64,000 bases of DNA from Amyloporia xantha (lineage: Eukaryota > Basidiomycota > Agaricomycetes > Polyporales > Adustoporiaceae): assembly GCA_036971615.1 (NCBI GenBank), contig JAYKKR010000001.1, positions 4,464,001 through 4,528,000 of the forward strand. Direction: 5' to 3'. Positions within the stretch are counted from its first letter, which is position 1; every line of letters starts with the position of its first letter. Below the pieces are notes generated by a model, which did no database searches, had not been told where the DNA came from, and saw only the letters and a list, made by a program, of their open reading frames with translations. The translations under genes and the position numbers were made by a program. Shown here one piece after another: positions 23,091 through 33,735 of this stretch.

Positions 23091-23166
23091 ATAAGAACGT
23101 CGTGTCTGTCCTAAGATCGATATGGAACTGGCTGTCATCTAATCGCAGTGGCGTGCCGCATGAAGT
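23091..23166 (-). promoter_or_regulatory. Conserved upstream module of gene A
   Basis: Two blocks are shared with gene B, and largely with C. ATAAGAACGTCGTGTC lies at 23091-23106. A distal block at 23136-23166 contains CTAATCGC, GTGGCGTGC and TGAAG. Conservation outside the coding sequence points to shared regulation or incomplete divergence after duplication. Confidence 0.5.
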
Positions 23167-23943
23167 CGCCGCTCAGCCTTAGAGCGTATTCTCGACAGTC
23201 TGATTCTTCTGTGATTGGCCTGGATGAGTCTTTGAAGCCTTTTTCGGAACGTAAATGCTCTCGTTTTTCCGTCAAATGGGGAATTGGGAGTGGATACCAG
23301 GCTGGCGCACTTGCCAATGTCTGCAAGACACGAGTCACGAGACCGTGTTTGACACGCGAAAGATTGCCAGTTGACGCGCAGATACTGGTGCATAATGCAG
23401 ACGTTTTGGACGAGGCAGTGAGCCATATCAGCGAATCTGTATTCTAGACTGCTTTATGATAATCGTGAGTGGCACCTTATGAATATCTACGTGTGCCAGA
23501 TCTTCCGCATCGGAACGGGAAGAGGGCACTCGAGTGGCACAATGCAAGCCCTGCGAATCTGACTGCTAGTGGGTTCATTGAACAGGTCGTATTGTCCTAC
23601 TTATTGCGTTTATCGGCCGCCTTGTAAGAGAGAACGGTGAGTAGTTTGAAACCCTTTGCTCCAATGAATGTTTTGGCAGTGCGCGCAGTATTATTATCCG
23701 TTCATTTCTTCCGACCGACGGCGTGTCAAATTCATACGACAAACGCCGGCGGACAAAATTCAATCGTCTAATCAAAATGTCGTAAAACATGACAATGTAG
23801 GTATACATACGTAAGTCGGGGATTAATATCTGATGCAGAAATAATCGTCGAACGACTCACTACATAGAGATAGAAGAGCACAGCCAGCAAGTCATGATCC
23901 GTAGGAAGATACAAACACATTTTTAGTTTTAACACCCTCATAA
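23167..23943. other. Spacer between zinc-finger genes A and B
   Basis: No gene was recognised. It separates the gene A promoter from the 3' end of gene B. Short ORFs lack any conserved motif. Confidence 0.4.
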
Positions 23944-25096
23944 CTAGCTGGGCTCCGCCGCTAAATCGGCAGACCCACGACAGCCGATTTTGCTCTTGCT
24001 CAAATGGCGCACGAGGGCATCTCTCCGGCTAAAGCTCTCAAGACAGCCCCCAGTCATCGTGTGGCCCTTGTAGATGTACGAATCGGTCGCGTCCTGAACA
24101 TTGTACGTACCGGCCATCTCCAATGGCACTCCACAGCAGACCCACTTCTGGTGGTTGACATCTGCACAATGTGTATTCATATGCCGCCGCAGGTCGGGGA
24201 CTCGTCTGCTAGCGGGCACGAAGCCGCAAGCCAGACAAGAACCGTTGCGCAGAGCCTGCTCAAACTGCTCGGGAAGGACGTCGACCTGTGCGTTGCGAGA
24301 TCGGGTGCGGCCACCAACGTGGACAGGAGAGGAATAGCCCGCGTCAGGGACAGACTGAGGCTTAGTCTGCGAAATGAGCCGCTTAGGACGCTCAAGGGAG
24401 TAAGGGCTGTAACGTCGCCTTTGTTTCTTAGTGGAAGGAGCAGGAAGAGTGTCTGGGCCTAAATTGTCCTCGTCCGTCTCTCCTTCCGTATCGAGATCTG
24501 GGCCAAATGAAGGGGTAGCGCAAGGGCTCGGAGAGTTGGTGTGAAAAATAGCGGACCCGCCGGCCGTCGAGGGACTAGGCTCGGGTGTAGAGAAACTGAG
24601 GTGCTCGAATGATTGAGCAACATCCGAATAGGATACCGATAGAAGTTCTATGGGAGAGAGACATAGTGGGGATATGGCCTGAGTAGAAGTCGCACTTGTA
24701 CGCTTCGCACCGCTCGAGAAATCTGAATATGATAAGCTGAGGAGCGAGTGAATATGAGACACTGAGGTCCTGGAGTGACAATATTGGGAGGACGTACGAG
24801 GAAGGTAGCCAAGTTGCCTGTGTCAAATCAAATTTTAGGCCAAGTCCAATATCTGGGATTGGTTTGCAAGTCGGGTACGAGGGATAACCGGCCTTATCAC
24901 ATAACTGTGAGTAGAAGTCCTCCGGGATAGGCGGCATGATGCCGCCATGAAGGAAAGCATTCTGGTCGATCGACCACGCATGAAGAGGCTTGTGCTTGTC
25001 GCTAGATTCACCGAAGGAGAAAGAAAGCGACTCTTCTGGCTCGGCGAGCACAGTAGAGTCCGTGTAGAACTGATCATACAGTGGGGAGAAATTCAT
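23944..25096 (-). CDS. Two-finger zinc-binding protein, paralog B
   Basis: Minus-strand exons 25096-24798 and 24736-23944 give 363 aa. It shares with A and C the motif RRYSPYSLERPKRLIS, the block DVLPEQFEQALRNGSC, finger 1 (ending VPDLRRHMNTH) and the second cluster WVCCGVP... GGCLESFSRRDALVRHLSK...C. In B the first finger lost one residue pair (SCLACGF instead of CxCPxCGF), but its Cys-x2-Cys is intact. The N-terminal exon (MNFSPLYDQFYTDS) is unlike that of A and is nearly copied in pseudogene D. The intron is 61 nt; a closer AG would leave an implausible 28-nt intron. Function unknown; a regulatory protein is inferred. Confidence 0.75.
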
Positions 25097-25170
25097 GGAG
25101 GGCGCGGTAAGTAGTACTGTAGAGGCGATAGCGCTGCGAAGGATGGTGTATGGCGTGCATGCTTACGACC

Positions 25171-25177
25171 TTTTATA
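25171..25177 (-). promoter_or_regulatory. TATA box of zinc-finger gene B
   Basis: Perfect TATAAAA on the minus strand, 75-81 bp above the start codon, followed downstream by GGTCG as in gene A. Confidence 0.6.
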
Positions 25178-25260
25178 CCCGGAGGGGACGCCGCCATTGT
25201 GTAAGAGAGCAGTGCGCTCGACCTCTGTCTTTGGGCGGGCTGAGAATATGGCGACCCAGT

Positions 25261-25357
25261 ATAAGAACGTCGTGTCCGGCAAGTGTCCTGCTAACCATGT
25301 AAGGCAATTGTGAAGAGTGATGCCCCATCTAATCGCACTAGTGGCGTGCGGCGTGAG
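25261..25357 (-). promoter_or_regulatory. Conserved upstream module of gene B
   Basis: Contains ATAAGAACGTCGTGTC (25261-25276), identical to gene A, and the distal block at 25327-25357 with CTAATCGC and GTGGCGTGC. In B the distal block is about 230-260 bp above the start, compared with about 185-215 bp in A and C. Confidence 0.5.
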
Positions 25358-25407
25358 GTCATCGCGTTGTTACTGTCCTAGGTCTCCAACATTTTTCTTG
25401 TCCAATA

Positions 25408-25574
25408 GAGCGTTTCTGCTGCGATTTAAATTAGTGTTTTTCTGTATTAAGAAATCGTGAGAAATACATTAAGGGCTTGCACGACACCACCCAGCGGTGC
25501 GGTGGTGTACTACATCAAGTGGAGCTCGAAATAACATTACCATCAGTCTAATATAAATCGCAGCAGAAACGCTC
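25408..25574. mobile_element. MITE-like element, Tc1/mariner type
   Basis: A 167-bp element with ~27-bp terminal inverted repeats starting GAGCGTTTCTGCTGCGATTTA (one mismatch in the pair). It is flanked on both sides by TA, the target-site duplication of Tc1/mariner transposons. It has no coding capacity, so it is non-autonomous. The interior holds a further small hairpin (ACACCACC pairing with GGTGGTGT near 25485-25515). It lies between the promoters of B and the 3' flank of C. Confidence 0.72.
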
Positions 25575-26404
25575 TAATGTCCAGGCCGAATGTTAGATGA
25601 ATTATAGAGATGGTGTGAGAAGCGAATCGCGATGTTCGACAAAACGCGCTGCGCGAGGCTCTGATCATCGCTTAAACGCCCTCAGATGATGTCAGATCGA
25701 TCCTTGACGCGAGTCACGGGATCGCGTTCAATATGCGCGGCGAGCACGACGCGTCGGCGCAGGACGCGTCTGGATTAGGTTTCTCAGAAGAGTGGAATGT
25801 ACAGTGTGAGACGATGCACATGAAAATAGTTTATGCTCTGTGCTGTTTATGGGCCTCAAAGTGCTCAAACATGACTGAATGGCGCGAAATTGGAAGGAAG
25901 GTGCGTTTGCCATTTAAGAGTAGACAGCTACTCGATACCGCCACCTTGGACGTCACTACTGGCGTCAGCTTTATAACCCGTCCCTCTTCATGAGCTGGAG
26001 ATGGAGATGAATTTTCTACGAGCACGGATGAATGCAAGGCTCAGCGGTATGCAACTGTGAGGAATTACTGTTACAAAATTGATGCAAATGAGACGAAAAT
26101 ATGATTACGAAATACTGTGGCACTGTAAGACATTATGCAGGAAAAAATACAAGACTGCGGCTACATAAAGTGATGCATCGATACATATGGTTGACTCTGC
26201 TCCAGGCGACAGTGAAAAATGGAAATGTCTGAATCAAGATAAGGTCCTTTGGTTGTGAGCTTCCAACCAATTATATGCAAAAGACTGGGTACGTAGTAGT
26301 GTATCGAAAACAAAGTAAGCGAAAACATCATCTGTGTAATACGACGATGAGCTTCCAGTCGACAATTATGCGATGAGAAACGTACCAGAAGCTTCAGACG
26401 GCCT
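25575..26404. other. Spacer between zinc-finger genes B and C
   Basis: No gene. A 14-bp string TCACGGGATCGCGT at 25714-25727 recurs exactly at 27872-27885, upstream of gene C. The last ~60 bp before 26405 (the gene C 3' flank) recur at 33165-33231 beside pseudogene E. Confidence 0.5.
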
Positions 26405-27500
26405 TCATAGCTCACTCATCTTCTCGGCCAAGTCGACGATCCCGTAGCACTCGATCTTGTCGTTCTTGAGATGGCGTATGAGCGCATCCCTCCGGCTGAA
26501 TCCCTGCAGGCAGCCGCCAACCATCTCGTGCCCTTTGTACGTGTAGGAATCGCTGGTGTCCTCGATACCATACTCATCGGCCTTCTCCAAAGGCACGCCG
26601 CAGCACACCCACTTCTCGTGGCTGGCACGCCCACGGTGGGTATTCATGTGCCGCCGAAGGTCAGGGGCACGGCGATTCGCGGGCACAAAGCCGCATACGG
26701 GACAGACGCACGAGCTGTCGAGTAGTGCTTGCTCAAACGCCTCGGGAAGAACGTCGGACTGAGGATTGCGCGGACGTGACCGCCCGTTGCTACGCACAGA
26801 GGATGACGAGCTCTGCGCAGATGAGGACGTGGGCTTCACAGGCGAAGATACCCGCTTCGGACGGTCGAGCCCATACGGGCTGTAGCGGCGTTGGGGCGAT
26901 CTGGGAGGAGGAGGTGCTAATTCCTCACGATTGTTAACGTCGTCTCCCTCTGCATCCAACGCAGAATCGGATATGAATATTTTCCCAAACGACTGCGCGA
27001 TATCGTAAGTGCCGGACGACGAGAAGGCGGATGGAGGAAGACCAATGGAAGGCGGAAGCGTAGATGGTCCAGGTCGGTCAAGGTCAACGTATGGTCCAAC
27101 ATTCCGTATATTTGGAAACGGGCGAGCGGAAGGTGAACTGAAGATGTGAGTAAGAATATAAGTGCACAGTCCTTGTGATAGTGTATGCAACTAATCATTA
27201 GACTCACAAGGTGTCGCTCCATGAGTGCTGCCCTATGTCTAGACGATGATCAAGGTCTGGGATTGCGTAAGGACTAGTGCCAGTCTCGCCAGGGATGCTA
27301 CAGCCTGCGTCCGGGTGGTTGGGTAAGGGTAATATGCTGCGGTCCCTCAATGACGATTCCCAGTCGGTGCGCCTGGTGTTGTGGTAGGAGGACACCAGTT
27401 GGTCATATGCGGGATCGGGGACAAAATCCAAGGGGTCGACAGGCTTGTCATGGGTGCCAGAACGTGGATCATACGGGCTGTACGGCGAGGAAGGAGACAT
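26405..27500 (-). CDS. Two-finger zinc-binding protein, paralog C
   Basis: Minus-strand exons 27500-27208 and 27137-26405 give 341 aa. The start MSPSSPYSPYDPRSG is followed by a low-complexity region. Then come RRYSPYGLDRPKRVSS, a Ser tract, DVLPEAFEQALLDSS, a C2H2 finger CPVCGFVPANRRAPDLRRHMNTH and the second cluster WVCCGVPLEKADEYGIEDTSDSY... GGCLQGFSRRDALIRHLKN...C. The C-terminal 100 residues are the most conserved part of the family, while the N-terminal exon shares little with A or B. A 70-nt intron sits at a comparable place in all three genes. Function unknown; the family pattern suggests a fungus-specific regulator. Confidence 0.75.
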
Positions 27501-27571
27501 AGCGAAGAATGGCGAATTCCCAACAGCAAAGGACTTGTGTTGAATGCCATTCTGCGAACATATCGACGTTC

Positions 27572-27578
27572 TTTTATA
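27572..27578 (-). promoter_or_regulatory. TATA box of zinc-finger gene C
   Basis: Perfect TATAAAA on the minus strand, 72-78 bp above the start codon. It is at the same distance as in gene B. Confidence 0.6.
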
Positions 27579-27643
27579 CTTGGAGAGGACTTTGTCATTG
27601 TACGAAGGGGCACTATGAACGAAGGCTCTGTCTGAGGGAGAGG

Positions 27644-27718
27644 GTCGTGTCTGGCTAACCCGATACGGTAAGTGATGTATTGATGATCGTCTAATTGGCG
27701 GTGGCGTGCCGCGTGAAG
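27644..27718 (-). promoter_or_regulatory. Conserved upstream module of gene C
   Basis: GTCGTGTCTGG (27644-27654) matches the proximal block of A and B in part. The distal block at 27688-27718 contains CTAAT, GGTGGCGTGCCGC and TGAAG, as in A. Confidence 0.45.
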
Positions 27719-29032
27719 CCACTCAGGTGGATGTCGTACCGCACGCTCATCACACCTGAATACTCGGGATAGTGGCGACTCTATCATGTCAATTTCCATT
27801 GTATAACTTGAATACTGTACAGTATGTCGATTCATGAAGAATACGAGAGATAAAAACCTTCCGCGACACGATCACGGGATCGCGTCACGTCGCAGAATAC
27901 ACATCTACGTACGAAGCTATGCAATTGCATGGAGGTTCTCGTGGTCCGTTAGGTATGATAAGAGGCACATCGATGTTCTCTATGACCTTGCATAGTGGCG
28001 TATTTCAGACGTCCGAAAATATACAACAATGGGTCGTCGGAGACTCTCCGAGTGGCACAAACGGGCCCGATCTCTGCCTGCAGGCGCCGGAGTGGCTTAA
28101 TGCATGCAGTGAACGTGGTCGGTGGTATACGTTTATTGTGTGGATCGATGCATTTTCTTGCTTTGTGCTCGCCGACTTGACAGGGTCGCACAGTCCAGAA
28201 ATTAGAAACGAGCGGGCAGGAGAAGCATGACGGACTGGTCGTGTGACCAGGGTGTTACTCACTGGAGTAATTACCCAACTTTCCTTGCGAATGTCAGTCG
28301 AAATCCGTCATCCGAACGCTACGTTTGGGATGCGCGTGTTAGAGTAGACGCTCGCGCGCTAAGCGCCGTAGTACAAACACGTACATACACGGCCAGCGTG
28401 ATCTGCGACCTTCGTATACATTGCTTGCTTCCGCGACTTCTTGTGAGCCTTAGGTGTCGGTGTCGGTGTCTGTGCTATCTTGTGCCCTCTCGCTTCTCAT
28501 CTCTGGGCTCTCTCAGATCTCATCTTCCATTCATTCTGCTGACAGCGCGCAGGCGTAATTTGCATATCATGATATCTTCAAGAGGGAAGCCATTTCTTTT
28601 GCATAATGTACAATCACTGCGAGCTTTCGAAAGGCACTTCGTAGCAATATCAATCCTAGATTCCTACAACAATTCAGTCACTGGGCGTCACTGAGGCTGA
28701 CGATGTATTCCTTGAAATCCATGGAGACATTGTGAATAAAATCGAAGCATACCTGTCGAAGAGTCATAAACTGGACTGTTTTCGCAGCAGACTCTAGATG
28801 GTGTATATAGTGACTTACCATTAGTATCTACCTCAGCCAGCTGGTACTTTGTCAAGACATAAATAGACGCTCGCTCATATGGACGATGATAGCACGTGGA
28901 CTGCCGATAAGATCGATCTCACAGTAATCGCAACTCGCCCTAACTCACCGACTCGCTCAATATCCTGCACGCTCGAGTCGGTTCTGAGACTCTCGTCTTT
29001 CACATTTATCTATCATCAATTCTTGTCCAAGG
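27719..29032. other. Intergenic region, zinc-finger C / HEM3
   Basis: 1.3 kb with no recognisable gene. It holds distal sequence of gene C (including the 14-bp repeat at 27872-27885) and the HEM3 promoter. Confidence 0.4.
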
Positions 29033-30211
29033 ATGCCAACAACATCGTCCTCCGCAGGAGAGGAGCCGGTCAAGTCGTCACGTTCATTCGTTCTCGCTTC
29101 TCGTGGCTCGGAATTGGCCCAAGTTCAGACGAACATGGTGCGGGATGCTCTCGCTGCTCAGAATCCCTCTACGACCTTCCAGACATCGTTCATGTCCACC
29201 GGTGGAGATAAGAATCAGTCTCAAGCCTTGTACCTCCTCGGAGGCAAGGCTCTCTGGACGAAAGAGCTCGAGGTCGCTCTGCTAGCGGGCGAAGTCGACA
29301 TGCTCGTGCATAGTTTCAAGGACGTCCCGACGGAACTCCCTGAAGGATGCGAGATAGCGGGGGTGATGGAGAGGGAGGATCCAGTTGACTCGTTGGTGGT
29401 GCGGAAAGACAAGGATTGGAAGAGTCTGGAGGAACTGCCCGATGGGAGCGTTGTAGGAACAAGCAGCGTGCGCAGGGTCGCACAGCTCAAGCGACGCTTT
29501 CCGAAACTGGTCTTCAAGGACGTGGTGAGTCTTGCAAAAATTATATCAGGAGTCCGTCGACCTCATGACTCTGTTCGTCTCTAAGCGTGGCAATTTGTAG
29601 GTGCTTCCGTTCCTCACCACGTTCCTTGAGTGACACCAGCCGTACCCAGAAATACTAGGATGGCGAAACTCGACGCACCAGACGGACCGTATACCGCTCT
29701 CATCCTCGCGAAAGCGGGATTGGTCCGACTAGGCTGGGGCCCGCGCATCACAGCCGATCTACATCCGCCCACCCTTTTCCATGCAGTTTCGCAAGGAGCG
29801 TTGGCAATTGAAGTCCGTAAAGACGACGTCGCAGCGCGTGAACTATGCCAGGCTATCACGCACCGGCGCACGGACTGGACGTGTCGAGCAGAACGCGCCT
29901 GTCTGCAAGTGCTGGAGGGCGGTTGCAGCGTGCCTGTTGGGGTGCACACAGAGCTCAGGGAGAGGGGAGATGGACACTACACTTTAGTGATTACTGGCTG
30001 TGTCACCTCCCTTGACGGAGCTGAACATGTCCAACATACACTCGAGGAAAAGGTGAGTTCGCTCGCTGAAGCAGAGGTCATCGGGAGGAGATTAGCTCGC
30101 GTCTTGATCGATACTGGTGCAAGAAAAATCCTTGACGACATCACGAAAGATCAACAGAAGAAGATTGAGGCAAGTATAACAGAAGAGGGAATTGCAGTAG
30201 CACCTGCATGA
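29033..30211 (+). CDS. HEM3: Porphobilinogen deaminase (hydroxymethylbilane synthase)
   Basis: Exons 29033-29524, 29586-29596 (11 nt) and 29650-30211 give 354 aa. It catalyses joining of four porphobilinogen units to hydroxymethylbilane in haem synthesis, in the cytosol. Family signatures visible are LASRGSELAQVQ, the loop KALWTKELEVALL, DMLVHSFKDVPTELP, GTSSVRRVAQLKRRFP, and LDAPDGPYTALILAKAGLVRLG. The dipyrromethane-cofactor cysteine is present in LEGGCSVPVG (C260). The micro-exon encodes the start of the conserved RGNLNTRMAKLDAP string. It was recognised because both neighbouring introns have good GT-AG ends and the phase fits exactly. Sits between zinc-finger gene C and the E2 gene, unrelated to either. 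Confidence 0.95.
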
Positions 30212-30652
30212 TGGTTCGCGGCTTTACAGAATAGATTGTGTAAAGGTAGAAGAATAGTGTACAATACAAATTTTCGGATGTTCCTTGCAGCTTATGTTGC
30301 AAGGTGGTAAAATAGAGCACCAACCAACAATGAGAGGCCAAAAAGGATCTCGCTCTGCATCCCCGCGAGCGCCTGCATACCTCCTGTAAAATGTTTGAGA
30401 AGCAAGTGACTCTATGGCGGGGAGGGTATGACATTGTTGAGAAAAACGACGCACGTCGACGGCCTCTTATTGCAGACGGACGTTGCACTTGTTTGCTCAG
30501 TGGCGATCTAAATCGGGTTGGCTGTGGGCGCTACATAGCCTATCACTGCCGCTTGGACTTCCAGAGTCAAAGAGTATAAGAACCGCAGGGCCGTGCCACT
30601 CAAAGGCCCATTGTTTCTTGTCCAGTCCGCCCATCGGACCCATCCTACACCT
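30212..30652. other. Intergenic region HEM3 / UBE2W-type gene
   Basis: Short spacer with the HEM3 3' flank and the E2 promoter. No gene was seen. Confidence 0.4.
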
Positions 30653-31663
30653 ATGTCTGTATCTACTAGAAGACTGCAGAAGGAACTGACAGAGATCAAG
30701 ACGCAGGGGACCCCAGTCGGCACGCGCTTCTTCCTCTGTATCCCAGCATCTCCTACTGAATCTCTTAAGTGATCGCAGGCATCACGTTATTGAGTGCGGA
30801 TGACTTTCAGACATGGTTTCTCTCGCTGGAGGTCTTGGGTGACACAGTGTACGAGGTATGTCCCTCTACCATGCTCGTACCCGCCGTTTGTTCTGACCAT
30901 GTGATGCAGGGGGAGGTCTTTGCGTTGAAGTTCCGTTTCGATAGCTCGTATCCCATCTCATCGCCTGCTGTCCAGTTTGTTGTCGATGACAAATACAAGG
31001 CTCCTGTCCATCCGGTACGTCACGCTTGATTCCCTCCCCATGCATACCGATCTCGCGACACTCAAATGCGTATATCCTGCAAGCATGTCTATTCCAACGG
31101 CCATGTAAGTGGCGTACTATCTCCTTATTCACCGTAGAGGTGCTTATATGGCGTTGGTATCCTCCGATATCGATCAGATTTGCGCATCCATTCTAGGAAA
31201 CGAGTGGTCACCGGTACTAAGCGTTGTTACAGTGTGTGTAACTTTGCAGAGTATGCTCGCGTCTTGCAAGGTCAATGATTCCCAGTTATATCTACTCTTA
31301 TGCTGATACTGCAACACATTTCCGGGTCTGATTAATAGAAGAAGGAACTGTACGTCTTGCTCGTTATTATTTCACCGGCGAATAATATGTTTACGTGACC
31401 TGTAGACCGCCAGGGAACGATCGATATGTTCAACATGCCCCAGAGAATCCGAAGAAGGTGAGTATCTATTGTGCGTCTACCTAGTCGATTCCGACTGATT
31501 GTCCTTATGTTTCACCAGACACGTTTTGAATATCACGGTGAGTGTTATAATGTTTAGTGCTTACTTGTCTGCTAAAGTATTGGTCTCGACTTAGATGATA
31601 CGTATGTGTATACTGTCAAAGAATTTCGGCATGCTACTGAATAATGCCTCTACTAGCGTGTGA
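30653..31663 (+). CDS. Ubiquitin-conjugating enzyme E2, UBE2W type
   Basis: Exons 30653-30719, 30779-30855, 30910-31014, 31084-31104, 31178-31270, 31339-31349, 31406-31457, 31519-31537, 31595-31601 and 31657-31663 give 152 aa, the length of human UBE2W. Matches run end to end: RLQKELTEI, the fold strand FALKFRFDSSYPISSPAVQF, PVHPHVYSNGHICASIL with the catalytic Cys at 92, WSPVLSVVTVCVTLQSMLASCK, and the characteristic end ENPKKTRFEYHDDT. UBE2W attaches ubiquitin to protein N-termini. Intron 1 seems to use a GC donor. The last two 7-nt exons are tentative: without the final intron the protein would read on to a stop after RHATE. Confidence 0.87.
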
Positions 31664-32179
31664 GGACTACCATCTGCAAGACCGTTATACAAGAATTATA
31701 CCATGTGTGGTCAATTGCTAGTGACTGTTGAGATCCCAGTTGTAATGTTGTACGTAAGCATGTATCTTCCACAACTTGTATTTTACATCTTTGTACATCG
31801 AGTCAAGCTATAATTAAAAAATCTAACCTGTCGGAGGTCTACATAGTTTTTAAGGGTGGAACCTGCGCTCAAAACTGTTCCGGAGGCGAGCCGACATCTC
31901 GCGTGATGTGAGATCGGTGCAGCCACCAACGGAGGGAGAGTACAGTAATTAGTGTCAGCGGACTGGGATTCGCTTCGCGTAACGACCTGTCTAAGAAACC
32001 TAAGGGCATACAGGCTATTACGACACATTCTAGTGGGAGGAGATGGCGGAAAGTCTGAGTATGAATTGTCATCTTTCTGCGTCCCTCGGCACCAATTTCC
32101 GAGCCAGACAAAGAGGAAGGATCGAAGAGTATATATGAGTGCGAATCGTGGGCCCTCCGGCCTTTGGAGTCGTGTTCAG
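31664..32179. other. Intergenic region beside the decayed paralogs
   Basis: Contains the E2 3' flank and sequence beyond the break of pseudogene D. No gene was seen. Confidence 0.4.
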
Positions 32180-33128
32180 GGAGACATCTGCATGGTGTGT
32201 ATTCATGTGCCACCGTAGGTCGGATATCCGTCTGGTAAGGGAGACAAAGCCGCAAGTTGGGCAAGGACGTGAGCCGCTGCGCAGAGCCTGCTCAAACTTC
32301 TCGGGTAGGACGTCGGCATGCACGTTATGAGGTTGGACGCGGCCACCATTGCGGACAGGAGAAGAATAGCTCGTGTCAGGGAAAGACTGAGGCCTAATTT
32401 GCGAAACGAGCCGCCCAGGACGCTCGGGAGCAAGGGCTATAACGTCACGTTTGCTGTGTAGTGGAAGGAGAAGGAAGGGTGTCTGAATCTAGATTGTACC
32501 CGTCCGTCTCTCCTACCACATCGAAGTCTGAGCCAAACGTAGAGTAGCGCAGAGGTTCGGAGAGTGAGCGTGAAAATGGCGGACCTGCCGGCCGCCTTTA
32601 GACCAGGCTCCAAGGGGTGCAGAGAAACTGGAGTGCTCGAATGATTGTGCAACAGCCGAAGAGGATACCGATAGCGGTTCTATGGGAGAGACATAGTGGG
32701 GATAGTATAGTCTGAGTAGAAGTCACACTTGTACGATCCGTGCCGCTTGAGAGATCTGAGTATAATAAGCTGAAGAGCGAGTGAATATGAGACACTGAGT
32801 TCCTGGAACGACGGTATTGGGGGGACGTACAAGGAAGATAGCCAAGTTGCCTGTGTCAAATCAAATTCTAGGGTAAGTCCGATATCTGGGCTTGCGTTGC
32901 AAATCGGGTACCATGTATAACCCGCCTCATTATAGAACTGGGGATAGAAGTCTTCCGATATAGGCCGCATGATGCCGCCATGAATGAAAGCATTCTGGTT
33001 GATCGACCGCGCATGAGGAGAGTTGCACTTATCGGTAGATTCACCGAATGAGAAAGAGAGTGACTCGTCTGGGGCGGTGAGCACAGTAGAGTTCGTGTAG
33101 AGCTGATCGTACAGTGGGGAGAAATTTA
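32180..33128 (-). pseudogene. Zinc-finger paralog D, degraded copy of gene B
   Basis: The minus strand follows gene B almost base for base from its start region (33128 down) through the intron (near 32830) to finger 1 (TCGFVS... LRWHMNTHHADV, near 32190). The start codon is ATA instead of ATG. A 2-nt loss relative to B, just after the PLCLS-encoding stretch (near 32690), breaks the frame. The protein-like match ends after the first finger; the second cluster is missing. Three independent defects make this a pseudogene. The second exon has no intact reading frame. Confidence 0.85.
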
Positions 33129-33164
33129 TGGAGGACGCGGTAAGTACCCATCATCTGGAAAAGA

Positions 33165-33735
33165 CGACCATGAGCTTCCAGTCGACAATTGTGCGATGAG
33201 GAACGTACCAGAAGCTTCAGACGGCCTTCATAGCTCACTCATCTTCTCGGCCAAGTCGACAATCCCGTAGCACTCGATCCTGTCATTCTTGAGATGGCGT
33301 ATGAGCGCATCCCTCCGGCTGAATCCCTGCAGGCAGCCGCCAACCATCTCGTGCCCTTTGTACGTGTAGGAGTCGCTGGTGTCCTCAATACCATATTCAT
33401 CGACCTTCTCCAACGGTGCGCTGCAGGACCCCCATTTTTCGTGGCGGACTCGTTCCATGAGTGCTGCCCTACATCTAAACAATGATCAAGATCTGGGATT
33501 ACGGGCTAGCTCCAATCTCGCCAGGGAGGCTACAACCTGCATCTCGGTTGTCGGGTAAAGGTAACATGCTGCGGGTCCCTCAATGACGATTCCCAGTCGG
33601 TGCGCCTGGCGTTGTGGTAGGATGACACCGCTTGTCGATATGCGGGACCGTGAACAAGCCCCAGAGGATCAACAGGCTTGTCATGGGTGCCAGAGCGAGG
33701 ATCATACGGGTTGTACGGCGAGGAAGGACAATGAA
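33165..33735 (-). pseudogene. Zinc-finger paralog E, internally deleted copy of gene C
   Basis: From 33165 the sequence repeats the 3' flank of gene C, then its C-terminal domain intact to MSEL (GFSRRDALIRHLKNDRIEC). At about 33447 it jumps from the second cluster directly to exon 1, omitting about 600 bp (finger 1 and the low-complexity part). The first residues of the cluster are altered (WGSCSAPLEK for WVCCGVPLEK), losing a zinc ligand. Exon 1 (SSPYNPYDPRSGTHDKPVD) ends near 33730 and runs into gene B-like acidic-region sequence. Confidence 0.82.

Noticed and set aside
24770..24797. 28-nt intron in zinc-finger gene B (nearest AG)
   Set aside because: Too short to splice. A later AG at 24737 gives a 61-nt intron in the same phase, matching pseudogene D.
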